Source: Sporobacter termitidis DSM 10068 (lineage in GTDB: Bacteria > Bacillota > Clostridia > Oscillospirales > Oscillospiraceae). Taken from it: DNA of 64,000 bases. Of the stretch, positions 1 through 9,203 are shown in pieces; positions within the stretch are counted from its first letter, which is position 1; every line of letters begins with the position of its first letter. The translations under genes were made by a program, and so were the position numbers. The stretch spans positions 1 to 64,000 of the forward strand of contig NZ_FQXV01000016.1 of NCBI RefSeq assembly GCF_900130065.1, written 5' to 3'. The notes beneath the pieces were generated by a model that did not search any database, was not told where the DNA came from, and was given only the letters and a program-made list of their open reading frames with translations.

Positions 1-1053
1 CAGATGGTGGAGATCATGAAGTCGTACCGGCGTGACTCAAAGATCATCGCGTTTGACGAGCCGACGGCGTGCCTGACGGACACGGAGGTGACGATTTTGT
101 TCCGGCTGATCAGACAGCTGAAGGAGCAGGGGAAGATCATCCTGTACGTGTCGCACCGAATGGCGGAAATCTTCCAGACGTCGGACGAGATCGTTGTATT
201 GAAGGACGGGCGGCTGGTGAAGACGTTCAATACGGCGGAGACGAACGAGAAAGAGCTCGTGAAGGCGATGGTCGGGCGCGACATCGGCGATACATATGCG
301 AATCTGAAGCGGAACGACAAGATAGGCGACGTTCTGCTTGAAGTAAATAATCTGGTAACGGACGACGTGCACGACGTAAGCTTCCAGCTTCGAAAGGGCG
401 AGGTACTGGGCTTTGCGGGACTTGTGGGAGCCGGCCGTACGGAGGTTATGCGGGCGATATTCGGGGCGGACCCGATCCTGTCGGGCGAGATCAGGATGGA
501 CGGCGAGGCAGTAAACTTCAGGTCGCCGAAAGACGCGATCGAGCACGGGATAGCGCTGTGCCCCGAGGACCGGAAGGAGCAGGGGCTGGTGTTGGGCCGC
601 TCGATCCGGGACAACGTGAGCATGCCGGTGCTTGAAAAGGTCAAGAAGGGTATGTTCCTGGACGAAAAGACGGAGAACGAGCTGGCGTTCGAGGCGGTCA
701 AGAAGTACTCGATCAAGACGCCGACGATCGAGAAGCTGGTGATGGAGCTTTCGGGCGGGAACCAGCAGAAGATCATTCTGGGCCGCTGGACGTCCGAAAA
801 GATGGTGACGCGGATACTGATCCTGGACGAGCCGACGAAGGGCATCGACGTCGGGACGAAGGCGGAGGTCTACCAGATGGTATGCGACTTTGCCAAGCAG
901 GGTATCGGGGTCATCTTTATATCGTCCGAGCTGACCGAAGTATTGAACGTAAGCGACAATATCATTGTCATGCATAACGGGCACATCACGGGCAAAGTGA
1001 CCAGGCAAGAAGCAACAGAAGAGCGCGTTCTTGAACTCGCTATGCACGATTAG
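1..1053 (+). CDS. Sugar ABC transporter ATP-binding protein (RbsA/MglA type), 5' end missing
   Basis: The frame is open from base 1, so this is the C-terminal ~350 residues of a ~500-residue tandem ATPase; the first Walker A and signature lie outside the window. Visible are the Walker B of the first nucleotide-binding domain (FDEPTACLT, near residue 19), a second domain with the degenerate P-loop GLVGAGRTEV (near 142), a signature LSGGNQQKI (near 249) and Walker B ILDEPTKGID (near 274). The degenerate second P-loop is normal for the ribose/galactose/xylose importer family. It energises uptake of a sugar or related small molecule at the inner face of the membrane. The permease follows 12 bases downstream. 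The substrate cannot be told because the binding protein is not in the window. Confidence 0.95.
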   Translation, partial: QMVEIMKSYRRDSKIIAFDEPTACLTDTEVTILFRLIRQLKEQGKIILYVSHRMAEIFQTSDEIVVLKDGRLVKTFNTAETNEKELVKAMVGRDIGDTYANLKRNDKIGDVLLEVNNLVTDDVHDVSFQLRKGEVLGFAGLVGAGRTEVMRAIFGADPILSGEIRMDGEAVNFRSPKDAIEHGIALCPEDRKEQGLVLGRSIRDNVSMPVLEKVKKGMFLDEKTENELAFEAVKKYSIKTPTIEKLVMELSGGNQQKIILGRWTSEKMVTRILILDEPTKGIDVGTKAEVYQMVCDFAKQGIGVIFISSELTEVLNVSDNIIVMHNGHITGKVTRQEATEERVLELAMHD

Positions 1054-1065
1054 GAGGAGGAAGCC

Positions 1066-2058
1066 ATGGAAAACAGAAATGGAATCAGAAGGATTGTCGG
1101 CAGTAAAAACTTTACGCTGGTCGTGGTATGGGCCCTTATTGTGATCCTGTTCCAGATCATCAATAAGAACTACCTTTCGACAGACAATATCAGAAACATC
1201 TTCAACTCGGCCTTTGTTTCAGGTACGATCGCGGTCGGTATGTCCTGCCTCCTGATCAGCGGGCAGATCGACCTGTCCGCCGGTAACACGGGCATGATGG
1301 CGGGCGTTATCATTGCGTTCCTGCTGCAGACAAAGATGCCTTGGGTCCCGGCCCTGCTTATCACGCTCTGCTTCGGCGCGGCGGTCGGCCTTCTCAACGC
1401 GTTCTTCGCAAACGTCCTGAACTTTATGTCGTTCATCTCGACGCTGGCCATAAGCACGGCTTTTGCGGGTCTCTCCCTTGTTCTCACGAACGCGCAGAAT
1501 ATCGCCATCAGCAATAGATCGTTCTGGGAGCTGGGCTCCACGAACGTGCTTTCGATCTTCCCGCTGCCGTTCTTCATCACGATCATCCTTCTGCTTATTT
1601 ACGGCTTTATTCTCTCCAGCACCAGGTTCGGGCGAAGGATATACATGGCCGGCGGCAACAGAAACGCCGCCCGTCTGGCCGGTATCAATCCGAAGAAAAT
1701 TACCACGATCCTTTTTGTCAACAACAGCATGATCTCCTGCCTTGCCGGCGCGCTGATGGCGGCCCGCATGCATATGGGTTCTCCGACAGCCATCACCGGC
1801 TCCGACCTTGACGCCATCACGGCGGCCGTCCTCGGCGGCGTCGCGTTCATGGGCGGCGGCGGCGGCATGCTCGGCGTTTTCATCGGCCTTATGCTGCTCA
1901 ACAGCTTCAACAACGGTCTCGTCGTCGTCGGGCTCGACTCCTACTATCAGATCATCGCCAAGGGCGTCCTCCTGATTGCGGCTCTGACTCTCGACTTCTA
2001 CCGTGAGAAATCCAGACTCAAGGCGCTGAAGGAAAGCAAGAAAGCGATCGCTGCGTAA
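1066..2058 (+). CDS. Sugar ABC transporter permease (RbsC family)
   Basis: 330 residues, mostly hydrophobic, with about 8-10 predicted membrane segments. The motif GQIDLSAGNTGMMAG (near residue 66) matches the conserved GGIDLSVG-type segment of BPD_transp_2 permeases, and AGGNRNAARLAGINPKK (near 197) is the cytoplasmic loop that contacts the ATPase. The start is an ATG preceded by AGGAGGAGG. It follows the ATPase by 12 bases and is followed by a good terminator, so it is the last gene of the operon. It forms the transmembrane channel of the importer. Confidence 0.95.
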   Translation: MENRNGIRRIVGSKNFTLVVVWALIVILFQIINKNYLSTDNIRNIFNSAFVSGTIAVGMSCLLISGQIDLSAGNTGMMAGVIIAFLLQTKMPWVPALLITLCFGAAVGLLNAFFANVLNFMSFISTLAISTAFAGLSLVLTNAQNIAISNRSFWELGSTNVLSIFPLPFFITIILLLIYGFILSSTRFGRRIYMAGGNRNAARLAGINPKKITTILFVNNSMISCLAGALMAARMHMGSPTAITGSDLDAITAAVLGGVAFMGGGGGMLGVFIGLMLLNSFNNGLVVVGLDSYYQIIAKGVLLIAALTLDFYREKSRLKALKESKKAIAA

Positions 2059-2074
2059 TACCTTCTATCACTTA

Positions 2075-2106
2075 AACCTGCGCGGGTAACCGCGCAGGTT
2101 TTTTTA
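2075..2106 (+). terminator. Rho-independent terminator after the ABC operon
   Basis: Perfect stem AACCTGCGCG / CGCGCAGGTT around the loop GGTAAC, followed directly by a run of seven T. It lies 17 bases after the permease stop. Confidence 0.92.
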
Positions 2107-2298
2107 TGCCCGTAAAGCCCCCGGTCCCGTCTATTTAATCTTTTAAGAGAGAATTAATCGAGGCGGCTAATGACGGAAATAATTAAATTAAAAGTGTGAT
2201 ATAGACTAAAGAAATACAGATTTCGTTGAAATATATTTAAAATAATTATGGGCTGTGTTATTGTGGATTTGAAAAACCTTCCGGAAGAGGTTAGACGT

Positions 2299-2760
2299 AT
2301 GGACAGCATCGACATCAGGATTTTAAAGCTTTTGGAGAGCAACGCGCGGATGACGGCGTCGGAGATCAGCGGTATCGTGCGCCTGTCGGTGCCGGCGTGC
2401 AGCGAGCGGCTGAAAAAGCTGGAGTCCTCCGGCGTCATCAAGCAGTACACCACGATCATCGATAACAGATATCTCAAAAAGACGATGACGGCCATGATGT
2501 TCGTCAGCCTGGAGCGGCCCAGGTTCACCGACAAATTTGTCGAGGCCGTGAACGCGGAGGGCGACGTGCTGGAGTGTCACTATCTGGCCGGAGATTTCGA
2601 TTACCTGCTGAAAATCGTCACCGAAAATACCGACACCCTGGAGCGGCTTCTGAACAGGATCAAAAGCGTCCAGGGCGTCCAGAAGACCAGGACGATCGTG
2701 GTTCTGTCAACAGTGAAAAACAATTACTCCGTTTCCCTCGGGGATGGAACGGATGCGTGA
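2299..2760 (+). CDS. Lrp/AsnC-family transcriptional regulator, probably AldR-like
   Basis: 153 residues: an N-terminal winged helix-turn-helix (MDSIDIRILKLLESNARMT then SEISGIVRLSVPACSERLKKL) and a C-terminal RAM/effector domain (residues ~70-145). I place the start at the ATG at 2299, which has GGAAGAGG 8 bases upstream and begins exactly where the family begins; an in-frame ATG at 2248 would add 17 unrelated residues. It is 18 bases upstream of alanine dehydrogenase on the same strand. Lrp-family proteins next to ald commonly sense an amino acid and control ald, so local control of alanine catabolism is the likely role (inference). Confidence 0.92.
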   Translation: MDSIDIRILKLLESNARMTASEISGIVRLSVPACSERLKKLESSGVIKQYTTIIDNRYLKKTMTAMMFVSLERPRFTDKFVEAVNAEGDVLECHYLAGDFDYLLKIVTENTDTLERLLNRIKSVQGVQKTRTIVVLSTVKNNYSVSLGDGTDA

Positions 2761-2778
2761 TCGAGAGGATTATGAGAT

Positions 2779-3915
2779 ATGAAAATAGGTATCCCGAAAG
2801 AAATCAAAAACAATGAAAACCGGGTCGCCATCACGCCGGCCGGTGTGTACGCGCTCCATAAGCTCGGCCATGACGTCCTGATCGAACAGTCGGCCGGAGA
2901 GGGCAGCGGCATCACGGACGGCGCGTATGAGGCCGCGGGCGCGGCGACGCTGCCGGAGGCGGCGGCGGTGTATGACGCCGCTGACCTGATCGTCAAGGTC
3001 AAGGAGCCCATTGAGCCCGAATATCAGTATTTCAAAGAGGGCCAGTCCCTTTTCGCGTATCTCCATCTGGCCCCGAATCCCGGCTTGACGGCGCTGCTCC
3101 AGAAAAAGAAGATCACCGCCATCGCCTACGAGACGGTGCAGCTGCCCGGCGGCGCGCACCCGCTGCTCTCGCCGATGAGCGAGGTGGCCGGCCGGATGTC
3201 GGTCCAGGTTGGAGCCGACCTGCTGCAGAAATACAAGGGTGGCGAGGGGATTTTACTGGGCGGCGTCCCCGGCGTGCGATGCGCGGAGGTGCTCATCATC
3301 GGCGGCGGCGTCGTGGGCGCCAACGCCGCGAAAATGGCATCCGGACTCGGCGCCCATGTCACAGTCATGGACCTCAGCAAGGACCGGCTCAATTATCTGG
3401 ACGATATTTTCGCCGGCCGGGTAGCGACGATGCTGTACGACGAATACAACGCCGCCGAAATGGTAGAAACGGCGGACCTCCTCGTCGGCGCCGTGCTCGT
3501 TACCGGCGCGAAAGCGCCCAAAACCGTATCGGAGGACATGGTGAAGAGCATGAAAAAGGGCGCGGTGATCGTGGACGTGGCCATCGACCAGGGCGGCTCC
3601 ATCGCCACCATCGACAGGGTCACCACCCACGACAACCCCTGTTATGAAAAATACGGCGTGGTCCATTATTCCGTGGCCAACATGCCCGGCGCCGTGCCGA
3701 AGACCTCCACCTGGGCCCTGACCGGCGCCACGCTGCCGTATCTGACCCGCCTTGCCGAGAAGGGCGTCGCAAAGGCGCTGCTGGAGGATAAGTCCTTCCT
3801 GTCGGGCCTCAATACCCACAACGGCTGCATCACCTGCGCCCCCATCGCCGAGTGCTTCAACCAGGACTGCGTCCCGGCGGAGAAAAGCCTTGCCGGCATG
3901 CAGCGGACAGCCTGA
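2779..3915 (+). CDS. ald: Alanine dehydrogenase
   Basis: 378 residues, normal length for L-alanine:NAD oxidoreductase (deaminating). The N-terminal [20 protein letters not shown] is diagnostic; [11 protein letters not shown] carries the substrate-binding Lys, and [11 protein letters not shown] the catalytic His. The Rossmann glycine motif is [11 protein letters not shown] (near 173). It converts alanine to pyruvate and ammonia in the cytoplasm. The regulator gene lies immediately upstream, so the two are probably one transcript. A strong hairpin follows. Confidence 0.97.
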   Translation: MKIGIPKEIKNNENRVAITPAGVYALHKLGHDVLIEQSAGEGSGITDGAYEAAGAATLPEAAAVYDAADLIVKVKEPIEPEYQYFKEGQSLFAYLHLAPNPGLTALLQKKKITAIAYETVQLPGGAHPLLSPMSEVAGRMSVQVGADLLQKYKGGEGILLGGVPGVRCAEVLIIGGGVVGANAAKMASGLGAHVTVMDLSKDRLNYLDDIFAGRVATMLYDEYNAAEMVETADLLVGAVLVTGAKAPKTVSEDMVKSMKKGAVIVDVAIDQGGSIATIDRVTTHDNPCYEKYGVVHYSVANMPGAVPKTSTWALTGATLPYLTRLAEKGVAKALLEDKSFLSGLNTHNGCITCAPIAECFNQDCVPAEKSLAGMQRTA

Positions 3916-3926
3916 ATACAAAATAA

Positions 3927-3964
3927 ACGCAAGCCGCCGGTTTTATCGAACCGGCGGCTTGCGT
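3927..3964 (+). terminator. Strong hairpin after ald
   Basis: Perfect 16-bp inverted repeat (ACGCAAGCCGCCGGTT / AACCGGCGGCTTGCGT) 11 bases after the ald stop. There is no long T run, so termination is likely but not certain. Confidence 0.7.
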
Positions 3965-4214
3965 TCGTCCTGTTCCCCGCCACAGAAAAGGCGCGTCTGG
4001 AAAGCCGCGCCACGCGCCATGTACCGCTGCATCTGATACATGCAAAGGCTTCCCCTGGGGGAAGCTGTCGGCGCAGCCGACTGATGAGGGCCTTGCCGGC
4101 GCAGCACAGCGTCCTCTTCCGGACAGAGGCCACGCCCGATACGGCAAGGTATTCCCCGGTATGCGTGGCGTAGTGGCCGCCGTCCTCGGCGGCCACTACG
4201 CATATACGGCAATA
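3965..4214. repeat. Intergenic repeat region with a clostridial double-hairpin element
   Basis: No gene seen. At 4045-4092 there are two adjacent hairpins: GGCTTCCCCTGGGGGAAGCT then GTCGGCGCAGCCGAC followed by TGATGAGGG. The same plan, with different bases, recurs twice at 46568-46765, and I recall similar elements in many Oscillospiraceae genomes. At 4168-4201 a perfect 14-bp inverted repeat (GCGTAGTGGCCGCC / GGCGGCCACTACGC) sits between the convergent ald and UMF1-transporter genes. Confidence 0.6.
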
Positions 4215-5498
4215 TCAGCCGAGCACATCGGCGCTGTTTGCGCAACTGGCGGCTTCCTTCTCCTCGTCGGGTTCCTTGACCCGTGCGAAGATGATAAAGC
4301 CGGCGACAAAGAGGACCAGGATGCCGAGGATGCCGTAGCGGGAGCTGCCGGTCCAGAGGGTGAGGCCGGCCAGGATCAGCGGCCCCAGGATCGAGGCATA
4401 CCGGGTCATGATGCTGTAAAAACCGAAGTATTCGTTGTTCCTGTCCTTTTCCGGGATAAGCTTTGCGAAAAACGAGCGGGACAGCGCCTGGATCGTCCCC
4501 AGCACGAGAGCCACCACCAGCGCCATGATCCAGAAGTGCAGCGCCGTCGTCATGAAATAGCCGAACACGCACACGCCGGCAAAGACGGCGATGGACACAA
4601 GGATGATCGGCTTTGCCCGTGTCGTTTTCACCAAGCGCGCGCAGAGCATGACGGAAACGGCGGCCACAAGCTGTGTGGCCAAAAGCGCCAGCACCATCTG
4701 ATTGGCGTCGATGCCCTTGTCGGCGCCGATCTCCGTACTCATGGTGATCACGGTGTTCACGCCGTCGATGTAGAAAAAGTATGAGAGCAGAAACAGGCCC
4801 ATCACCTTGTGATGCGCGATTTTTTTAAACGTGGCCGCGACATTTTTGAGTGTGCCGGAAACCACGTGCTTTGTCTTTTCGATTGAGTAGACCTGCCTGA
4901 CGTTTTTAAGAAACGGCAGCGTAAACAAAAGCCACCACACCCCGTTGAGCGCCAGTGACAGCTTGACAGCCGTGACGCCGTCGAGCCCGAAGGGCTCGAG
5001 CATGATCAGCAGAAGGCTCAAAACAAACGGGATGCTGCCGCCGATATAGCCCATGCCGAAGCCGAAGGAGGACACGTAATCCATCCGCTCGTCCGGAGAG
5101 ACGTCCACCAGAAACGCGTCGTAGATGATATAGGTGCCGGTATAGCCGATCAGCATGACGAAGTTCGCAATCAGCAGCGCGTAATAATTGTCAAGGAAGA
5201 CGGAGGCGAACAGCGACAGGATGCCAACGGTGAAAAAGACGTTGAAAAAGCGGTTCTTGTTGCCCTTGAAATCGGCCACGGCGCCGATGACCGGCGCGCA
5301 GAGCGCCAGCACCAGCGTGGAGACGGAGTTGACGATGCCCCAGTGGGCGGTGGACATGCTGTCCGCCACGTTATAGTTGTGGCCGATGGATTTGAGATAA
5401 ATGGGGATGATCGCCGTCAAAAGAAGCGTGACGGCCGAGGAGGACCAGTCGTAAAGCGACCAGCTGAACTCTTCCCTGGTGAGCTTTTTCAGTTTCAT
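4215..5498 (-). CDS. MFS transporter, UMF1/Atg22-like family
   Basis: 427 residues, ~12 hydrophobic segments. The N-terminus (SWSLYDWSSSAVTLLLTAI near residue 11) has the W-LYDWxxS signature of the UMF1 family, and the loop DAFLVDVSPDERMDYVSSFG resembles the family's central motif. The substrate is unknown; relatives in yeast vacuoles export amino acids. The end is charged and low-complexity (EEKEAASC). It begins 2 bases after the neighbouring phosphatase-like gene ends on the same strand, so they are probably co-transcribed and translationally coupled. Confidence 0.88.
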   Translation of the reverse strand: MKLKKLTREEFSWSLYDWSSSAVTLLLTAIIPIYLKSIGHNYNVADSMSTAHWGIVNSVSTLVLALCAPVIGAVADFKGNKNRFFNVFFTVGILSLFASVFLDNYYALLIANFVMLIGYTGTYIIYDAFLVDVSPDERMDYVSSFGFGMGYIGGSIPFVLSLLLIMLEPFGLDGVTAVKLSLALNGVWWLLFTLPFLKNVRQVYSIEKTKHVVSGTLKNVAATFKKIAHHKVMGLFLLSYFFYIDGVNTVITMSTEIGADKGIDANQMVLALLATQLVAAVSVMLCARLVKTTRAKPIILVSIAVFAGVCVFGYFMTTALHFWIMALVVALVLGTIQALSRSFFAKLIPEKDRNNEYFGFYSIMTRYASILGPLILAGLTLWTGSSRYGILGILVLFVAGFIIFARVKEPDEEKEAASCANSADVLG

Positions 5499-5500
5499 GG

Positions 5501-6334
5501 TCAGCTTTCCTTTAAGCCCGGCAGCGCCGGCTGCAGCATCTTTTTCCCGCGGGGGATGCCCAGCAGGTCGCAGCAGAGGGGCGCCAGCATCCGCTGCGGA
5601 ATCTCCGTCTCGGAAAAGTCGCCGCCCGCGGCGGCGGGACCCATGATGTACAGCGGCACCAGGCGCTCGTCATCCCCGTTGCCGCCGTGCCAGCCCCAGG
5701 GGTTGATACCGTGGTCGCCCGTCACCAGGACGGTGTAGCCGCTGCCCAGCCAGATCGGGATGGTGTTGGAAAGGATATAGTCGATCATGATGACCGATTT
5801 GACATAGTCGCTGCTGTCGCTGCCGGACTTATGCCCGGCATCGTCCGTATTCATGGGATGCACCAGCAGGAAGTCAGGGTTAAAGCGCTGGCGGAGCGCC
5901 TCGGCGTCGGCGATGAGATGGGAGTCCGGATAAGCGCCCGTCACGTCCTTGAAGTAAAACAGGCCGTTCTGGATCGGCAGGTCCGCGTCCAGCTGCAGCC
6001 GGTCCGTGACAGGATTGAACGGCGCCCTGTTATAAAGCTCCGAAAACCAGCAGTAGGCGGCCGCCGCCGTGGTCAGGCCGTTTTCCCTGGCCAGGCCGAA
6101 GAGGTTTTCCTCTTTGGACAGCCGCGATACCTCGTTGGAGAAAATGCCGTGCTCCAGGACGGGCATGCCCGTCATCAGCGTCTCGTAAATCGGCCGCGAC
6201 ATGGACGGCAGCTCCGACCGGACGCGGTACCGCGAGGCGGCCCCCATTTCCAGAAGATGCTCCATAAACCCCATATGGCGGAACGCGGTGTCGCACCGCA
6301 GCCCGTCCACCAGTACAAAAATCAGCTTTTTCAT
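5501..6334 (-). CDS. Alkaline-phosphatase-superfamily hydrolase (type I phosphodiesterase/nucleotide pyrophosphatase-like)
   Basis: 277 residues from the ATG at 6334, chosen because GGGAGG lies 6 bases upstream and the family begins with KKLIFVLVDGLRCDTAF; an upstream in-frame ATG would add 24 residues without a ribosome site. The metal-site pattern is present: LVDGLRCD near the start, the probable nucleophile Ser/Thr in ELPSMSRPIYETLMTG, HPMNTDDAGH mid-protein, and VTGDHGINPWGWHGG near residue 220. It probably hydrolyses a phosphodiester or phosphonate; the substrate is unknown. The 2-base spacing to the downstream transporter gene suggests a functional pair. Confidence 0.85.
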   Translation of the reverse strand: MKKLIFVLVDGLRCDTAFRHMGFMEHLLEMGAASRYRVRSELPSMSRPIYETLMTGMPVLEHGIFSNEVSRLSKEENLFGLARENGLTTAAAAYCWFSELYNRAPFNPVTDRLQLDADLPIQNGLFYFKDVTGAYPDSHLIADAEALRQRFNPDFLLVHPMNTDDAGHKSGSDSSDYVKSVIMIDYILSNTIPIWLGSGYTVLVTGDHGINPWGWHGGNGDDERLVPLYIMGPAAAGGDFSETEIPQRMLAPLCCDLLGIPRGKKMLQPALPGLKES

Positions 6335-6481
6335 ATAAACCTCCCTTTCGGAGCAAGGCTCCCATACCATAATAAAATACCGCTGCCATGAAACAAGCAG
6401 CGGCATGTTAATTGTATGTAAGATTTAGGGGAGTTGCCGCAAGGCGGATTCCGTATCCGCCCCGCTTCGCGCCGCGCCGAT

Positions 6482-6511
6482 AAAAGGCGGACGGCCATTG
6501 ACCGTCCGCCT
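6482..6511 (-). terminator. Terminator of the FAD-dependent dehydrogenase gene
   Basis: On the minus strand, AGGCGGACGGT / GCCGTCCGCCT form a stem followed by TTTT. It lies 20 bases past the stop at 6531. Confidence 0.85.
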
Positions 6512-6530
6512 ATAGTTATGCGCCGGCGCG

Positions 6531-7931
6531 CTATTCGCCTGCTTTGAGCTTTCCCGCCACGGAGCGGGCGGCGATGACGCCGCTGGCCGCGGCCTGCGCC
6601 AAGCCCCGGGTGATGCCGGCGCCGTCACCGATGGCGTAAAAGTTCCGGAGCTTTGTCTCCAGCTCGGCGGTGAGCTGGGGGCGGGAGGAGTAGAACTTGA
6701 CCTCCACGCCGTAAAGGAGCGTGTCATAATTGGCTGTGCCCGGCGCGATCTTGTCCAGCGCGTAGATCATTTCGATGATGTTGTCCATGTGGCGCTTAGG
6801 CAAAACGAGGCTCAGGTCGCCCGGCGTGGCCTGCAGCGTCGGCTTCACGAAGCTCTTGGAGAGCCGGTGCTCGTTGGTGCGCGTGCCGCGCAGAAGGTCG
6901 CCGAAGCGCTGGATCAGCACGCCGCCGCCCAGCATGTTGCTCAGCGAGGCGATGTGCTTGCCGTATTTATACGGCTCCTTGAACGGCTGGGTAAAACGGT
7001 TGGATACCAGGAGCGCAAAGTTCGTGTTCTCGCTCTGCAGCTTGGGGTCGGAGTAGCTGTGGCCGTTGACGGTCATCAGCCCATCCACGTTTTCGGTGAC
7101 CACGTGGCCATAGGGATTCATGCAGAACGTCCGCACCGAGTCGCCGTACTGCTTCGTCCTGTAGACGAGCTTGGATTCATACACCACGTCCGTGATGTGC
7201 TCGAAGACCTTGGCCGGCAGCTCCACGCGTACGCCGATGTCCACCTGGTTGTTCAAAAGGTCCAGCCCCAGCTGATTGCACTGCTCGGCAAACCATTCCG
7301 CGCCGGACCGCCCCGGCGCGGCGATCAGGTAGCGGCATTGGATATCCTCGGCCTTGGTTTCCAGCAGGTAGCCGTCGGGCAGGACCTTGATGCCGCTGAT
7401 CGAGGTGCCGAACCGGAAGGTCACCCGCGTTTTCATGTGGTCGTAGATATTTTTCAGGATGCGGAGGTTGTTCTCCGTCCCCAGATGCTTTACCCTGGCC
7501 TGCAGGAGATGCAGGTCGTTCTCCAGCGCCTTTTTCTCCAGCTTCCGCGCCGCCTCGCTCTCCGTGGAGTAGACGACCTCCGTGGCGCCGAAGGAGACGT
7601 TGACGTCGTCCACGTACCGGATGAGGTCCATGATCTCCTCTTCCGGCAGGTAATCCCGGAGCCAGCCGCCGAACTCCGTTGTAAAGTTGTATTTGCCGTC
7701 GGAGTATGCTCCCGCCCCGCCGAAGCCGCGCATGATCGCGCAGGTGGCGCAGGACACGCAGTCCTTTGTCTTGTGCGCCACGATCGGACAGCTGCGCCGG
7801 TCGATATCCTCGCCCTCCTCCAGCAAAATCACCTTCAGTCCGGGATTCAGCTTTGAAAGCTCATATCCGGCGTAGATGCCCGCGATGCCGCAGCCGATGA
7901 TGCCGACGTCCCAAATCGTTTCCGTGCTCAT
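6531..7931 (-). CDS. FAD-dependent dehydrogenase (COG2509-like)
   Basis: 466 residues. The N-terminal dinucleotide-binding motif is DVGIIGCGIAGIYAGYEL (residues 8-25), followed by an acidic LLEEGEDIDRR. A cysteine-rich stretch CPIVAHKTKDCVSCATC runs into MRGFGGAGAYSDGKYN (residues ~48-83), which is typical of the uncharacterised FAD-dependent dehydrogenases of this group. The C-terminus has the second FAD contact, YAIGDGAGITRGLAQAAASG. It is probably a cytoplasmic flavoprotein; its substrate is unknown. It is a single gene with its own terminator; a minus-strand TATAAT lies at 8062-8067 but without a clear -35. Confidence 0.88.
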   Translation of the reverse strand: MSTETIWDVGIIGCGIAGIYAGYELSKLNPGLKVILLEEGEDIDRRSCPIVAHKTKDCVSCATCAIMRGFGGAGAYSDGKYNFTTEFGGWLRDYLPEEEIMDLIRYVDDVNVSFGATEVVYSTESEAARKLEKKALENDLHLLQARVKHLGTENNLRILKNIYDHMKTRVTFRFGTSISGIKVLPDGYLLETKAEDIQCRYLIAAPGRSGAEWFAEQCNQLGLDLLNNQVDIGVRVELPAKVFEHITDVVYESKLVYRTKQYGDSVRTFCMNPYGHVVTENVDGLMTVNGHSYSDPKLQSENTNFALLVSNRFTQPFKEPYKYGKHIASLSNMLGGGVLIQRFGDLLRGTRTNEHRLSKSFVKPTLQATPGDLSLVLPKRHMDNIIEMIYALDKIAPGTANYDTLLYGVEVKFYSSRPQLTAELETKLRNFYAIGDGAGITRGLAQAAASGVIAARSVAGKLKAGE

Positions 7932-8101
7932 AACAGTACCTCTTGTATCTTAAGCAATATGTTTACCGGGGCCATTCGCGCCCGAAGAGCGCGAGGCCTT
8001 TAATTCTGCCCATGTTGGCGCACAGCGCTCACATGCGCGATATAATGGATTCCAAGAATTTATTATATCATGCGTCGCGCCGGGAATAAATACGCAAATC
8101 G

Positions 8102-8137
8102 GCGCCCCGCCCCTCAGTGCTTCCCGGGGCGGGGCGC
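8102..8137 (-). terminator. GC-rich hairpin at the end of the aldehyde oxidoreductase cluster
   Basis: GCGCCCCGCCCC pairs with GGGGCGGGGCGC 17 bases past the xdhC stop. The following minus-strand sequence (CGATTTGCGTATTTATT) is only moderately T-rich, so it may be an incomplete terminator. Confidence 0.6.
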
Positions 8138-8153
8138 AATGTTGAAAGGCCGC

Positions 8154-9203
8154 TCAGCCGCCGCGTTTTCTGGCCGCCCGCACCTTGATAAGCTCCGCCG
8201 TGATGGAAACGGCGATCTCCTCCGGCGTGTCGGCGCTGATGTCGATGCCGATGGGCGAGTACACCCTGGCGATATCATCGGGTGTATACCCGTCGTCCAA
8301 AAGGTGCCGGTAGATGGTGTCGCGCTTTTTCCGGCTGGCGATCATGCCGATATATCCGGCGCTTGTCCTGAGGGCCCGCCGCAGGACGAGCTCGTCGTAT
8401 ATGTGGCCGCGCGTGACGATGACGATGTAGCTGTCCGGCCCGAACGCAAGGGTGTCAAACGGCGCGTCCAGCTTTTTTGGGACGATGATGTCGTCGGCCT
8501 CCGGGAGGCGCGCGGCGTTTGCAAACTCGCGCCTGTCGTCGATGACGACCGTTTCAAAGCCCACCGTGTGGACGACGTGCGCCAGCTTCTCGCCGCAGTG
8601 CCCGGCGCCGAAGATATAAACAGTGCCGTCCGACCCCACGGGGAAAAGATACGCCGCGTGCTGCTCCAGATTCGTAAAAACGTCGTACCCGCTGTTTCCC
8701 GACCGCAGCTGCGCCAGGATATCGGGGCCGAAAACCTCCGCGCCCGCCAGCGTCCCGTCGGGCAGGACAAGGCAGATGTTGCGCCGCGCCAGGCTTTCCG
8801 AAGCGGGGATCAGCGCCGCCAAGTGCGAGAGCTGATTGGAGCTTGAAGCCCTGCGCAGCTGTTCAAAAAAAGCCATATCGGCGGGCTCGTCGGCGCTGAT
8901 GTAGTCGATCAGCACCTTCGCCCGGCCACCGCAGACCGCGCCGATGGCTGCCGCGCCCTTTTCCTCCAGGACAAATTCGGCCACGGCCGCCCGCTTGTCG
9001 GCCAGGGCCTTTATCGCCGCGTTGACGGTGTTCGCCTCCAGAACGCCCCCGCCGATGGTGCCGGAGATTGTTTTGTCGGGCCTCACGAGCATGGCCGAGC
9101 CGGCTTCGCGGGGCGTGGAGCCGCTGCTTTCCAGGACGAGCGCCTGCGCGAAGCTGACGCCGGAGGCGAGCATTTCCATCGCTGCTTCAGCAATTTTTTT
9201 CAT
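8154..9203 (-). CDS. xdhC: XdhC/CoxI-family molybdenum hydroxylase maturation factor
   Basis: 349 residues. The N-terminal XdhC/CoxI domain carries ALVLESSGSTPREAGSAMLV and GTIGGGVLEA (residues ~21-56); the C-terminal Rossmann-like domain carries YIFGAGHCGEKLAHVV (near 196) and VVIDDRREFANAARLP. XdhC proteins bind the molybdenum cofactor and deliver its sulfurated form to xanthine-dehydrogenase-type enzymes; the target here is presumably the oxidoreductase at 15516-18347. Its ATG overlaps the stop of the CoA-ligase gene by 4 bases (ATGA), and it is the last gene of the cluster. Confidence 0.95.
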   Translation of the reverse strand: MKKIAEAAMEMLASGVSFAQALVLESSGSTPREAGSAMLVRPDKTISGTIGGGVLEANTVNAAIKALADKRAAVAEFVLEEKGAAAIGAVCGGRAKVLIDYISADEPADMAFFEQLRRASSSNQLSHLAALIPASESLARRNICLVLPDGTLAGAEVFGPDILAQLRSGNSGYDVFTNLEQHAAYLFPVGSDGTVYIFGAGHCGEKLAHVVHTVGFETVVIDDRREFANAARLPEADDIIVPKKLDAPFDTLAFGPDSYIVIVTRGHIYDELVLRRALRTSAGYIGMIASRKKRDTIYRHLLDDGYTPDDIARVYSPIGIDISADTPEEIAVSITAELIKVRAARKRGG